This document shows, piece after piece, positions 8,789 through 16,725 of a stretch of DNA of 64,000 nt; position 1 is the stretch's first letter; the number at the start of each line of letters is the position of its first letter. Under the pieces are notes generated by a model. It did no database searches. It saw only the letters and a list, made by a program, of their open reading frames with translations, and was not told the DNA's origin. The position numbers were made by a program, and so were the translations under genes. This DNA is from Caulobacterales bacterium. GTDB lineage: Bacteria; Pseudomonadota; Alphaproteobacteria; Caulobacterales; Caulobacteraceae. The stretch covers positions 1 through 64,000 of the forward strand of contig CANJID010000004.1 of the NCBI GenBank assembly GCA_947474395.1, written 5' to 3'.

Positions 8789-10186
8789 ATGAACGTCTAT
8801 TTCCTCGGCATCGCCGGCGCCGGCGTCAGTGCGCTCGCGTCGCTCATGGCCTCGCAGGGCCATACGGTCTCGGGCTCCGACGACGGGGTCTTCCCCCCCA
8901 TCAGCACCTATCTCGACCGCCTGGAGATCGCCTGGCGCGAAGGCTTCGATGCGGCCCTGCTGCCCGACCATATCGACCTCGCCATCGTCGGATCGAGCGC
9001 CAAGCTCGCCCTCGAGACCAACCCGGAGATGGCCGAGCTGACCCGCCGGGGGGTCCCGCGCTACAGCTTCGCCGAATATCTTGGCGAACTGACCAAGGCT
9101 CGGGAGACGGTCGTCATCGCCGGCAGCTTCGGCAAGTCGAGCCTGACGGCCATGTGCGCCACGATCCTGAAGGAAGCCGGGCGCGATCCGGGCTGGTTCA
9201 TCGGCGCCATCCCGTTGGACCTCGACGCCACGGGGCACGCCGGGACCGAGCCGACCTTCCTGATCGAGGGGGACGAGTACATCGTCTCGCCTGAGGACCG
9301 GCGCTCCAAGTTCCTGCTCTATCACCCCAGCCACGTGCTGATCTCGTCGCTGGTGCACGACCACATCAACGTCTTCCCGACCTTCGAAAGCTACGTCGCG
9401 CCGTTCCGCGAACTGGTGGCCCTGACCCCTAGGGACGGCCTGCTGGTCTGCGCCCGCGCCCACGCGGAGCTGCACGCGATCACCGAGGGCCGGGCGGTGG
9501 TCTGGTACGGGCTGGAGCCCGGGCCGGGCTATTACGCGGAAGACATCGTGATCGGGGAGATCACCCGCTTCGTGCTCGTCACCCCGAGCGGCGCGCGCAT
9601 CCCGCTCGCGACCGAACTCCTCGGCCTGCACAACATCGAGAACATCGTCGGCGCCGCGGCCCTCTTGCTGGAGCGGGGGCTGGTGGACGCGGACGGCCTG
9701 ACCCGCGGGGTGGCAAGGTTCAGGGGCGTCGCCCGGCGCCTCGACAAGAAGACCAGCGTCTCCCGCGTGCCCGCCTACGAGGGCTTCGGCTCTTCCTATG
9801 AGAAGGCCCGTTCGGCCATCGAGGCGATCAGCCTCCACTTCCCCGACCGGCCGATGGTGACCGTGTTCGAGCCCCACACCTTTTCCTGGCGCAACCGCGA
9901 GGCCCTGGCCTGGTACGACACGGTGTTCGAAGGGGTCAGCCGGGTCCTGCTCCTGCCGCCCCCCGGCCACGGAGCGGCCAGCCACCACCAGCTCAGTCAG
10001 TCCGAGATCGGCGAGCGCGTCCGCGCGGCGGGGGTTCGTTGCGAGGCCATGGCCGACGGCGCCCAGGTCCTGGCCGAACTGAAGGCCACCCTGAAGGGCG
10101 ACGAGGTGGTGCTGCTGCTGTCGTCGGGACCTTTGGATGGGCTCGCGGAAACGGCGCCCAAGCTTTTGGATGAACTCTTCGCCTAG
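8789..10186 (+). CDS. mpl: Mur ligase family protein, Mpl-like
   Basis: A 465-residue Mur ligase. In Escherichia coli, Mpl joins UDP-MurNAc to the recycled tripeptide L-Ala-gamma-D-Glu-meso-DAP. The N-terminal Rossmann domain starts FLGIAGAGVSALA. The ATP P-loop is AGSFGKSSLTAM (residues 111-122), where the classic form is GTHGKTT. LIEGDEYIVS, the HNIENIVGAAALLLERG region and the C-terminal FEPHTFSWRN domain follow the Mpl order. Its stop overlaps the DUF1365 stop on the other strand. The altered P-loop makes the exact substrate less certain. Confidence 0.85.
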   Translation: MNVYFLGIAGAGVSALASLMASQGHTVSGSDDGVFPPISTYLDRLEIAWREGFDAALLPDHIDLAIVGSSAKLALETNPEMAELTRRGVPRYSFAEYLGELTKARETVVIAGSFGKSSLTAMCATILKEAGRDPGWFIGAIPLDLDATGHAGTEPTFLIEGDEYIVSPEDRRSKFLLYHPSHVLISSLVHDHINVFPTFESYVAPFRELVALTPRDGLLVCARAHAELHAITEGRAVVWYGLEPGPGYYAEDIVIGEITRFVLVTPSGARIPLATELLGLHNIENIVGAAALLLERGLVDADGLTRGVARFRGVARRLDKKTSVSRVPAYEGFGSSYEKARSAIEAISLHFPDRPMVTVFEPHTFSWRNREALAWYDTVFEGVSRVLLLPPPGHGAASHHQLSQSEIGERVRAAGVRCEAMADGAQVLAELKATLKGDEVVLLLSSGPLDGLAETAPKLLDELFA

Positions 10187-10971
10187 CCCCAATCACCCGG
10201 GATGAGCGGGACATTTTTAAAGCTCACCGGATGCGCCGGCGCCGCCGGCCGGCGGTGGAACGTGGCGCCCTTGAGCCAGAGCTTGAGGGCTTCCCAGTGG
10301 ATGCCCACGATTACCTTCAGGGTCAGCAGCGGATGGGCGAGCCAGGCGCGCAGGATGGCGGTGTCGGTGAGGTCGCGGCGCTTCCCGGCGAAGGCGGCGT
10401 TCAGCACGCGCTGGCGTTTGCGGCTGACATCGATGTTGACGCCGATGTCCTCGCCGGGCGGGACCACCTTGAAGTCGTAAGCCAGGTCCATGGCCAGGAA
10501 GGGTGAGACGTAGAGGGCCTTGTCGCAGGCCTGGCGCACCGGCCCGTCGCCTTCCACCGGGATCAGGTAGCCGTGGCGGTCGCCGAAGGTATTGGAGACC
10601 TCGTAAAGGATGGCGGCCAGGGCCCCGTCCCGCCGATGGCAGAAGTAGATGCTCAGCGGGTTGAAGACGTAGCCCAGCACGCGGGGCAGGCAGAGGAGCC
10701 GGATCGGCCCGTCCGACGGCAGGCCCGCCGCCTTCAGTTGCGCCTCGACCTGAGGGCGCAGGGGGCCGCTCCCGTCGCCGTGGTCGGCGTCGTGCAGGCT
10801 GAGCAGGGAAATGCGGTTGTGGGCGAAGAGGCGCAAATCATTCGACAGCGCGTCCAACTCATCGAGGTCGAGCAGCAGCATGAAGAGGCGGTAGCGCAGG
10901 AAGTGGGCGCGGGGCGTGAAGCGTCGGTGGGTGACGACGCCGCCATAGAGACCTGACGCCCAGGCGGTCAT
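10183..10971 (-). CDS. DUF1365 family protein
   Basis: A 262-residue protein of the DUF1365 family, found next to FAD oxidoreductases and cyclopropane-fatty-acid synthases in sigmaE-ChrR regulons. Visible family motifs are GxVxHRRFTPRAHFLRYRLFMLLLDLDEL at the N-terminus (with YGGVVTHRRF), LGYVFNPLSIYFCH and EVSNTFGDRHGYL. Its ATG overlaps the stop of the FAD oxidoreductase by four bases. The last codons (PLIPGDWG) coincide with a piece of a dispersed repeat. Biochemical role unknown; a lipid-modifying step is inferred from context. Confidence 0.9.
   Translation of the reverse strand: MTAWASGLYGGVVTHRRFTPRAHFLRYRLFMLLLDLDELDALSNDLRLFAHNRISLLSLHDADHGDGSGPLRPQVEAQLKAAGLPSDGPIRLLCLPRVLGYVFNPLSIYFCHRRDGALAAILYEVSNTFGDRHGYLIPVEGDGPVRQACDKALYVSPFLAMDLAYDFKVVPPGEDIGVNIDVSRKRQRVLNAAFAGKRRDLTDTAILRAWLAHPLLTLKVIVGIHWEALKLWLKGATFHRRPAAPAHPVSFKNVPLIPGDWG
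10196..10219. repeat. Partial copy of the 31-bp inverted-repeat arm
   Basis: The sequence CGGGATGAGCGGGAC followed by a T-rich stretch matches the outer end of the right arm of the repeat at 56555-56585. It is embedded in the last codons of the DUF1365 gene and supplies residues PLIPG. Confidence 0.55.
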
Positions 10972-12317
10972 GAGCGGACTTCGACCTCCGCCGGGGCGGG
11001 GCCGAGGAAGATGCGGCCGGACTCGTTCTCCACCCGCCACGGCCGGCGCACCCCGCCGAGGGCCTCGGCGACGGCGAGGCCCGCCTGCAAGCCGTCCTCG
11101 TGGAAGCCCGAACCGAAATAGGCGCCGCAGAACCAGGTCCCGCCTTTTCCTTGCAGGCTCCAAAGTTCGCGCTGGGCGATCATGGCGCCGAGGTCGAACA
11201 GGGGATGCTCGTACTCGTGGCTCCACAGCACGGTCTCGGCTGCGGGCTCGATCAGGGGATTGAGGCTGACCAGCAGGGGGTCTCCGGGCAGGCTCTGCAG
11301 GGCGTTCATCCAGTAGGTGACGCTGCCGCCCCCGTCGCGGGTCCCGAGGTAGTTCCAGGCCGACCAGGTGGCCCGCCGCCTCGGCATCAGGGCGACGTCG
11401 GTGTGCAGCACGGCGCGGTTGGGGGTGTAGCGGAACGCCCCGAGGATGCGCGTCTCCTCGGCGCTGGGGTCTTCCAGCAGGCGCAGGGCCTGGTCGGCGT
11501 GGCAGGCGATCACGACCTGGTCGTAGCGCTCGATGCGCCCCGTGGCGTCGCGGACCAGCACATCGCCCTCGACGCGGCCGATCCCCGTCACGGCGCACCC
11601 GGTTCGCACCCGGTCGGCGTAGGCGGCGGTGAGGCGCTGCACATAGGCGCGGCTGCCGCCGTCCACCGTGCGCCACTGGGGCCGGGCGGTCAGGCTGAGC
11701 AGGCCGTGGTTGTCGAAGAAGCGGATGAAGGCCTCGGCCGGATGTTCGGCGATGTCGCTCAGGGTGGCCGACCAGATCGCGCCCGCCTGGGGCAGGATAT
11801 GGTCGTTGCGGAAGGCCGCGCCGTAGCCCCGCGAGGAGAGGTAGTCGCCCAGGCTCAGGCCCTGGCGGCAGACGGCGTCGAGGTCGTGCACGGCGTCGCG
11901 CTGGAACCTGACGAGGTCGCCCAGCATCGACCAGAAGCGGGGGCGGATGAGGTTCTCCGGCTGGCCGAACAGGGCCCCGAGCCCCGTGGTGCCGTACTCC
12001 AGCGCGCCCTCGTCCAGGGAGACGGCGAAGGACATGGGAGCGGGCTTGGTGGGCACGCCCAGGTGGTCGAACAGGGCCGTCAGGTTCGGATAGTTGGGCG
12101 GGTTGTAGACGATGAAGCCGGTGTCGACGGGGGTGGTCCGCCCGTCGGCGGTCGTCGCGTCCACGGTGTTGGAATGGCCGCCGGCCTTCCCTTGCGCCTC
12201 GTAGACCGTCACGTCGTGGCGGCGGGACAGGAGCCAGGCCGCGGACATTCCCGATATGCCGGCGCCGATCACCGCGACGCGGAGGGGCCGTTCGAGCCGG
12301 CGTTGGTGGAAGGTCAT
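10968..12317 (-). CDS. FAD-dependent NAD(P)-binding oxidoreductase
   Basis: A 449-residue flavoprotein of the amine-oxidase/phytoene-desaturase type. The N-terminal dinucleotide motif is VAVIGAGISGMSAAWLLSRRHDVTVYEAQGKAGGH with the GG doublet, and the domain typical of this family beside DUF1365 follows. ATG 12317 is chosen because it starts directly before the Rossmann motif. It is the first gene of the leftward arm of the sigmaE cluster, 64 bases downstream of a TGATCC -35 element. The substrate is probably a membrane lipid or fatty-acyl chain (inference). Confidence 0.9.
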   Translation of the reverse strand: MTFHQRRLERPLRVAVIGAGISGMSAAWLLSRRHDVTVYEAQGKAGGHSNTVDATTADGRTTPVDTGFIVYNPPNYPNLTALFDHLGVPTKPAPMSFAVSLDEGALEYGTTGLGALFGQPENLIRPRFWSMLGDLVRFQRDAVHDLDAVCRQGLSLGDYLSSRGYGAAFRNDHILPQAGAIWSATLSDIAEHPAEAFIRFFDNHGLLSLTARPQWRTVDGGSRAYVQRLTAAYADRVRTGCAVTGIGRVEGDVLVRDATGRIERYDQVVIACHADQALRLLEDPSAEETRILGAFRYTPNRAVLHTDVALMPRRRATWSAWNYLGTRDGGGSVTYWMNALQSLPGDPLLVSLNPLIEPAAETVLWSHEYEHPLFDLGAMIAQRELWSLQGKGGTWFCGAYFGSGFHEDGLQAGLAVAEALGGVRRPWRVENESGRIFLGPAPAEVEVRS

Positions 12318-12356
12318 CGGGCTCCCCGGTCCTGCGGGCGCCTCGCCCACAGTTCG

Positions 12357-12386
12357 GCTTTACGCAAATGATGGGGCGGTGGATCA
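12357..12386 (-). promoter_or_regulatory. ECF sigmaE-type promoter of the FAD oxidoreductase operon
   Basis: On the leftward strand TGATCC (12386-12381) is followed by exactly 18 bases and then TAAAGC (12362-12357). The -35 matches the TGATCC element reported for the Rhodobacter sphaeroides RpoE/ChrR regulon, and the -10 keeps the TAA start. It faces the FAD oxidoreductase gene. Confidence 0.7.
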
Positions 12387-12411
12387 CTGGAGGCCGAGAT
12401 CGCCGGGCCGG

Positions 12412-12441
12412 TGATCCAAGCGCGGCGCGTCTGCGTAGGGA
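12412..12441 (+). promoter_or_regulatory. ECF sigmaE-type promoter of the sigma/anti-sigma operon
   Basis: TGATCC (12412-12417), then 18 bases, then TAGGGA (12436-12441). Spacing is identical to that of the divergent partner. Transcription would begin near 12448, so the in-frame ATG at 12447 would be at or before the transcript start. This supports the GTG at 12522 as the sigma factor start and implies autoregulation. Confidence 0.72.
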
Positions 12442-12521
12442 GCGGCATGGATGGACGGGCGCTGTTTCATGAACCCATCGGCGGACGCCCGGCCTTGGCG
12501 GCTGTGGGGCGGCGAGGCGTG

Positions 12522-13094
12522 GTGAGCGCGGCCGAGGACCGGAACGACGGGCTCGAGGACGGGGCGACCCTGATCCTGGCCGTGGCCGCGGGCGACCGGG
12601 CCGCCTTCGCCCTGCTGTTCACCCACTATGCCCCGCGGGTGAAGACCTACCTGCTGCGCCGGGGCGCGGGAGTCCAGCGCGCCGAGGAACTGGCCCAGGA
12701 GGCCCTACTCAGCGTCTGGCGCAAGGCCGGCCAGTTCGATCCCCTCCGCGCCAGCCCGGGGGCCTGGATATTCACCATCGCCCGCAACCTCGGCGTGGAC
12801 GATCACCGCCGGGCCCGCCCCGTGGCGGACGCCCTGGCCGACGATCCCAGCGCCGCCCCCGAGCCTCCCGCCGCCGCCGACGCCCGGCTGGATGCGGCGG
12901 AGCGCGACCAGCGCCTGCGCGAAGCGGTGCGGGCCCTGCCCGCGGACCAGCTCGCCGTGGTCCGCCTCTCCTTCTTTTCCGACAAGCCGCATGCCGAGAT
13001 CGCCGCCGAACTCGGCGTTCCCCTCGGCACGGTGAAGTCGCGCCTGCGCCTCGCGTTCGTCCGGCTCCGCGCCGGCCTGGAGGATTTCCGATGA
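12522..13094 (+). CDS. rpoE: ECF RNA polymerase sigma factor, RpoE/ChrR-controlled type
   Basis: A 190-residue sigma-70 factor of the ECF class. Region 2 spans FALLFTHYAPRVKTYLLRR to EELAQEALLSVWRKAGQFDP with the FTIARNLGVDDHRR stretch. Region 4 has LPADQLAVVRLSFFSDKPHAEIAAELGVPLGTVKSRLRLAFVRLR. GTG 12522 is preferred because a TGATCC-N18-TAGGGA promoter lies at 12412-12441, leaving ATG 12447 as a leaderless alternative. The next gene encodes its anti-sigma factor and overlaps by four bases. In Rhodobacter the equivalent factor responds to singlet oxygen. Confidence 0.9.
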   Translation: MSAAEDRNDGLEDGATLILAVAAGDRAAFALLFTHYAPRVKTYLLRRGAGVQRAEELAQEALLSVWRKAGQFDPLRASPGAWIFTIARNLGVDDHRRARPVADALADDPSAAPEPPAAADARLDAAERDQRLREAVRALPADQLAVVRLSFFSDKPHAEIAAELGVPLGTVKSRLRLAFVRLRAGLEDFR

Positions 13095-13684
13095 CGACTC
13101 ATCATCCCTCCGAATTGACCCTGACGGCTTTCGCCGCCGGAACCCTGTCCGAGGGCGCGAGCCACGTGGTCGCCGCCCACGTCGTGGGCTGTCCGCATTG
13201 CCGTGAGGTCACGGCTATGGCGGAGGCGACGGGCGGCGCCCTGCTCGACGACATGCCGCCCACCGAGATGGCGGCCGACGCCCTTGAGCTGGCCCTGGCC
13301 CGCATCGACCGCCCGGCGCCGCATGGGACTTCCGCGGGCCTCGTCTTCGGCCGTCGCCGCTGGCTTGCCCCCGGTGTCTGGATCACTCCGGGGAAGATCG
13401 CCGCGCGGGGCCGCGAGCAGCTCTACCGCCTGGACGTGCCTCAGGGCCGCCGCCTGCCGCGCCACAGCCATGAGGGCAGGGAGTTCGTGGCGGTGCTGCA
13501 GGGCTGCTTCGTCGACGAGTCCGGCCTTTACGCCGTGGGCGACTTCGGCGAGGCCGACGCCAGCGACGACCACCAGCCCACCGTCCAGGGCGACACGCCC
13601 TGCGTCTGCCTGATCTGGACCGAAGGGCCGCTGCACATGCGCGATCCCATCGGCCGGTTGCTGCAGCCCTGGCTGGGCATCTGA
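13091..13684 (+). CDS. chrR: ChrR-type zinc/cupin anti-sigma factor
   Basis: A 197-residue protein. The N-terminal half has the zinc anti-sigma motif H-x3-C-x2-C (HVVGCPHC, near residues 30-37). The C-terminal half is a cupin with HSHEGREFVAVLQGCF and a later His in DDHQPTVQ. In Rhodobacter sphaeroides ChrR the N-domain holds sigmaE and the cupin is needed for release under singlet oxygen. The gene overlaps the sigma factor by ATGA, as expected for a stoichiometric pair. It is almost certainly the cognate anti-sigma factor. Confidence 0.92.
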   Translation: MTTHHPSELTLTAFAAGTLSEGASHVVAAHVVGCPHCREVTAMAEATGGALLDDMPPTEMAADALELALARIDRPAPHGTSAGLVFGRRRWLAPGVWITPGKIAARGREQLYRLDVPQGRRLPRHSHEGREFVAVLQGCFVDESGLYAVGDFGEADASDDHQPTVQGDTPCVCLIWTEGPLHMRDPIGRLLQPWLGI

Positions 13685-13686
13685 CC

Positions 13687-14556
13687 GTGGGCGTGAAGGC
13701 GGCCGCGCCGGCGCTGCTCGTGCTTGTGGCCGGGCTGACGGCCGCCTGTTCGCCGATCAAGACCCTGAACGCCCTGTCGCCCAAGGGCGGGATCAGCGTC
13801 ATCCACGACATCGCCTATGGGGAGGGCGCGAGCCGGGTCCTGGACGTCTACGCGCCCGCCGACCGCAAGCCGGGCCGCCCGGTGGTGGTGTTCTTCTACG
13901 GGGGCAACTGGGACAGTGGGAAACGGGCCGACTACGCCTTCGTCGGCGCGGCTCTGGCCCGGCGCGGCTATGTGACGGCGATCCCCGACTACCGGCTCTA
14001 CCCGGAAGTCCGCTACCCGGCCTTCCTGGAGGACTCCGCCGCCGCTGTCCGCTGGGCCAGGGACCATGCCGCCCAGTATGGCGGCGACCCGAACCGGATC
14101 GTGCTGATGGGCCATTCGGCGGGGGCCTATAACGCCGCCATGCTGGCCGTCGACCGGCGCTGGCTGGCGACCGTGGACATGGACCCGCGCCAGGACGTCA
14201 AGGCGGTGGTGGGCCTGGCTGGTCCCTACGACTTCCTTCCGCTCAAGGCGCAGCGGTTCAAGGACATCTTCGGCCCCGAGGACCAGCGGCCCATCACCCA
14301 GCCGATCAACCACGTGGACGGCCAGGCGCCGCCGATGTGGCTGGCCACCGACCTCGGCGACAAGGCGGTCGATCCCGGCAACACCAGCCGCCTCGCCGCC
14401 CGCATCCGCAAAGCGGGCGGGACGGTTGAAGAGCATTATTACGCCCGGCTGAGCCACGCCCTGATGGTGGGGGTGATCGGCTCGCCCCTGCACTTCCTGT
14501 CGTCGGTGTTCCGCGACGCCACCGCCTTCATTGACGCCCGCGCCGCCCGGCCCTGA
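13687..14556 (+). CDS. Alpha/beta hydrolase lipoprotein
   Basis: A 289-residue esterase of the carboxylesterase/BD-FAE type. The N-terminus (GTG start, two bases after the chrR stop) is a lipoprotein signal with lipobox LTAAC. FFYGGNWDSG is the oxyanion-hole region (HGG-like, here YGGN), GHSAGAYNA carries the nucleophile Ser, and SHALMVG has the probable catalytic His. Membrane-anchored in the periplasm; the substrate may be a lipid ester. It lies in the sigmaE cluster and may be part of the response. Confidence 0.85.
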   Translation: MGVKAAAPALLVLVAGLTAACSPIKTLNALSPKGGISVIHDIAYGEGASRVLDVYAPADRKPGRPVVVFFYGGNWDSGKRADYAFVGAALARRGYVTAIPDYRLYPEVRYPAFLEDSAAAVRWARDHAAQYGGDPNRIVLMGHSAGAYNAAMLAVDRRWLATVDMDPRQDVKAVVGLAGPYDFLPLKAQRFKDIFGPEDQRPITQPINHVDGQAPPMWLATDLGDKAVDPGNTSRLAARIRKAGGTVEEHYYARLSHALMVGVIGSPLHFLSSVFRDATAFIDARAARP

Positions 14557-14570
14557 CGAGGATCAGTCCC

Positions 14571-14981
14571 ATGCCCCAGACTGCCGTCGCCTATATCGCC
14601 ACAGCCCTGGCCCTGGTCCTGCTGGACGCGGTCTATCTCACCCAGGTGGGCGGTCCCCTGTTCCGGACCACGGTCGGCGACATGGCCGCCGACAAGGTCG
14701 CCCTGGCCCCGGCGGTGGGTTTCTACCTGATCTATTCCTTCGCGGTGATGGCGCTCTGCGTCTCGCCCGCCCTGGGCGCCGGGTCCTGGACCAGGGCGGC
14801 GGCGGCCGGGGCGGTGCTGGGGCTGGCGGCCTACGGCGCCTACGACCTCACCAACATGGCGACCCTGAAGAGCTGGTCCCTGACGCTCACTCTGGTCGAC
14901 ATGGCCTGGGGCGCCGGCGCCACCGCCGTCTCCTCGGCCGCGGGGGTGTTCGCCGCCCGCGCCCTCGTCCGCGCCGTCTAG
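14571..14981 (+). CDS. DUF2177 family membrane protein
   Basis: A 136-residue integral membrane protein with four predicted transmembrane segments (near residues 5-25, 45-65, 75-95, 110-130). It matches DUF2177 by AYDLTNMATLKSWSLTLTLVDMAWG. It sits between the esterase and the CFA-type methyltransferase. DUF2177 genes recur beside CFA synthases in ECF sigma regulons. Function unknown. Confidence 0.88.
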   Translation: MPQTAVAYIATALALVLLDAVYLTQVGGPLFRTTVGDMAADKVALAPAVGFYLIYSFAVMALCVSPALGAGSWTRAAAAGAVLGLAAYGAYDLTNMATLKSWSLTLTLVDMAWGAGATAVSSAAGVFAARALVRAV

Positions 14982-14993
14982 CAGGGGCCGCCA

Positions 14994-16229
14994 ATGACCG
15001 ACGCCACCGAGATCGTCCTCACCCCCTTCGCCGGACCCCGGGCCCTGCCGAAGGTCCCTTCGGGCCTGCGCTCGATCCTGCGTCTGCTGGCGCAGAACTG
15101 GGAGGCGGGACGGCTGTCCATCGGCCTGCCCTCGGGCGAGGCGGTACGGATCGAGGGCCGCAGCCCCGGTCCTTCCGCCCGGATGGTGGTGCGCGACTTC
15201 CGCTTCGTGCGGCGGGTCCTGACCGGCGGCCACCTCGGCTTCGCGGAGGGGTATCTGGCGGGGGAATGGGAGAGCCCCGACCTGCCGGCCCTGCTGGAGG
15301 TGTTCTCCGCCAATTTCGACCGGCTGAGCGCGGTGGTGAGGGGCCATCCCCTCGCCCGGCTCGGCGACGCCCTAGCCCATGCCTTCAACGCCAACAGCCG
15401 GCGGGGATCCCGGCGCAACATCCGCGCCCACTACGACCTCGGCAACGCCTTCTACGCCCCGTGGCTGGACGCGGGCATGACCTATTCCTCGGCCTTGTAC
15501 GCCTATCCGGGCGAGCCGCTGGAGGCGGCGCAGGCCCACAAGTACGCCGCCCTTTCCCGGGCCGCCGGGCTGGAACGCGGCTGCCGCGTGCTTGAAATAG
15601 GCTGCGGCTGGGGCGGCTTCGCCCAACATGCGGCGGCGGACATCGGCTGCGATGTCACCGGCCTGACCCTGTCGACCGAACAGCACGCCTACGCCGCGCA
15701 CCGGCTGGCCCAGGCGGGGCTGGCGGACCGGGCGCGGATCGCGCTGACGGACTATCGCGACGTCGAGGGGACCTTTGACCGGATCATCTCCATCGAGATG
15801 TTCGAGGCGGTGGGCCAGGCCTACTGGCCGGTCTATTTCCGGCGGCTGCACGAGCTGCTCAGGCCCGGCGGCCGGGCGGGGCTGCAGGTGATCGTCATCC
15901 GCGACGACCTCGTTGATGGCTATGGCGGCAAGCCAGACTTCATCCAGAAGCACGTCTTCCCCGGCGGCATGCTGCCGAGCGAGGCTCAGCTCAGGCAGGA
16001 GACGGCGCGGGCGGGTCTGGTCTGGGGCGAGGTGCGCCGCTTCGGTCAGGACTACGCCGAGACCCTGGCGGAATGGGCGAAAGCCTTCGAGGCGAATTGG
16101 CCGACCATCCGGGCCTTAGGCTTCGATGAGCGCTTCCACCGGCTGTGGCGCTACTACCTCGGTTATTGCGAAGCGGGCTTCCGCACCGGCCGCACCGACG
16201 TGATCCAGCTGACGCTGGACAGGCCCTAG
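14994..16229 (+). CDS. Cyclopropane-fatty-acyl-phospholipid synthase family methyltransferase
   Basis: A 411-residue SAM-dependent enzyme acting on unsaturated acyl chains of phospholipids. YDLGNAFYAPWLDAGMTYSSALY and LEIGCGWGGFAQHAA (SAM motif I) are typical, with ISIEMFEAVGQAYWPVYF and the C-terminal FRTGRTDVIQLTL. The CFA-synthase N-domain is present (residues 1-120). As the third lipid-related gene of the sigmaE cluster it probably alters membrane lipids under oxidative stress, either by cyclopropanation or by methylation as in furan fatty acid synthesis. Its end overlaps the following convergent gene by four bases. Confidence 0.9.
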   Translation: MTDATEIVLTPFAGPRALPKVPSGLRSILRLLAQNWEAGRLSIGLPSGEAVRIEGRSPGPSARMVVRDFRFVRRVLTGGHLGFAEGYLAGEWESPDLPALLEVFSANFDRLSAVVRGHPLARLGDALAHAFNANSRRGSRRNIRAHYDLGNAFYAPWLDAGMTYSSALYAYPGEPLEAAQAHKYAALSRAAGLERGCRVLEIGCGWGGFAQHAAADIGCDVTGLTLSTEQHAYAAHRLAQAGLADRARIALTDYRDVEGTFDRIISIEMFEAVGQAYWPVYFRRLHELLRPGGRAGLQVIVIRDDLVDGYGGKPDFIQKHVFPGGMLPSEAQLRQETARAGLVWGEVRRFGQDYAETLAEWAKAFEANWPTIRALGFDERFHRLWRYYLGYCEAGFRTGRTDVIQLTLDRP

Positions 16230-16651
16230 CCCGTCTTCGCCGACGATCCGAAGGCGCCGGCGATCACCCGGGGCCGGGCCATCACCTCGCGGATCAGCTC
16301 CAGGAAGAACCTGGCGTTCAGCGGCTTGGCCATGACCGCGTCGGCGCCCATCAGGGAGGCCATGCGCAGCAGGGGATCGGGGCCGATGCGGGCGGCGCCG
16401 CCGGAGATGGCGATGATGCGGATTTCCGGCCAGCGGGCGCGCAGCTCCTGGATGGTCTCCACGCCTTCCTTGTTGGGCATGAGCATGTCGAGCACCACCA
16501 GGTCGGCGCGGGCCGTCTCCAGGTGGGTGATGGCGGCCTCGCCGTCCTCGGCCTCGGCGCAGTCGTAGCCCTGCGGGACGACGATCTGCATCACGATCGC
16601 CCTCAGAAGGGGATCGTCGTCCACCACAAGGATCGAGACGCGGTCGGACAT
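16226..16651 (-). CDS. Single-domain response regulator (CheY-like)
   Basis: A 141-residue receiver domain. The acidic triplet VVDDDP, phosphoacceptor Asp in VLDMLMP, the conserved Ser of AISGG, and Lys in VMAKPLN are all present. No output domain. ATG 16651 follows a GAGGAG site; the upstream ATG at 16684 is less likely. Converges on the CFA synthase gene with a four-base overlap. Partner kinase unknown. Confidence 0.9.
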   Translation of the reverse strand: MSDRVSILVVDDDPLLRAIVMQIVVPQGYDCAEAEDGEAAITHLETARADLVVLDMLMPNKEGVETIQELRARWPEIRIIAISGGAARIGPDPLLRMASLMGADAVMAKPLNARFFLELIREVMARPRVIAGAFGSSAKTG

Positions 16652-16725
16652 GGGCGGCTCCTCACCCATGTCCTTACGCCTCACGGTCCCAACGTCCTGT
16701 TAACGCGTGGCGACGGGCGACGGCC

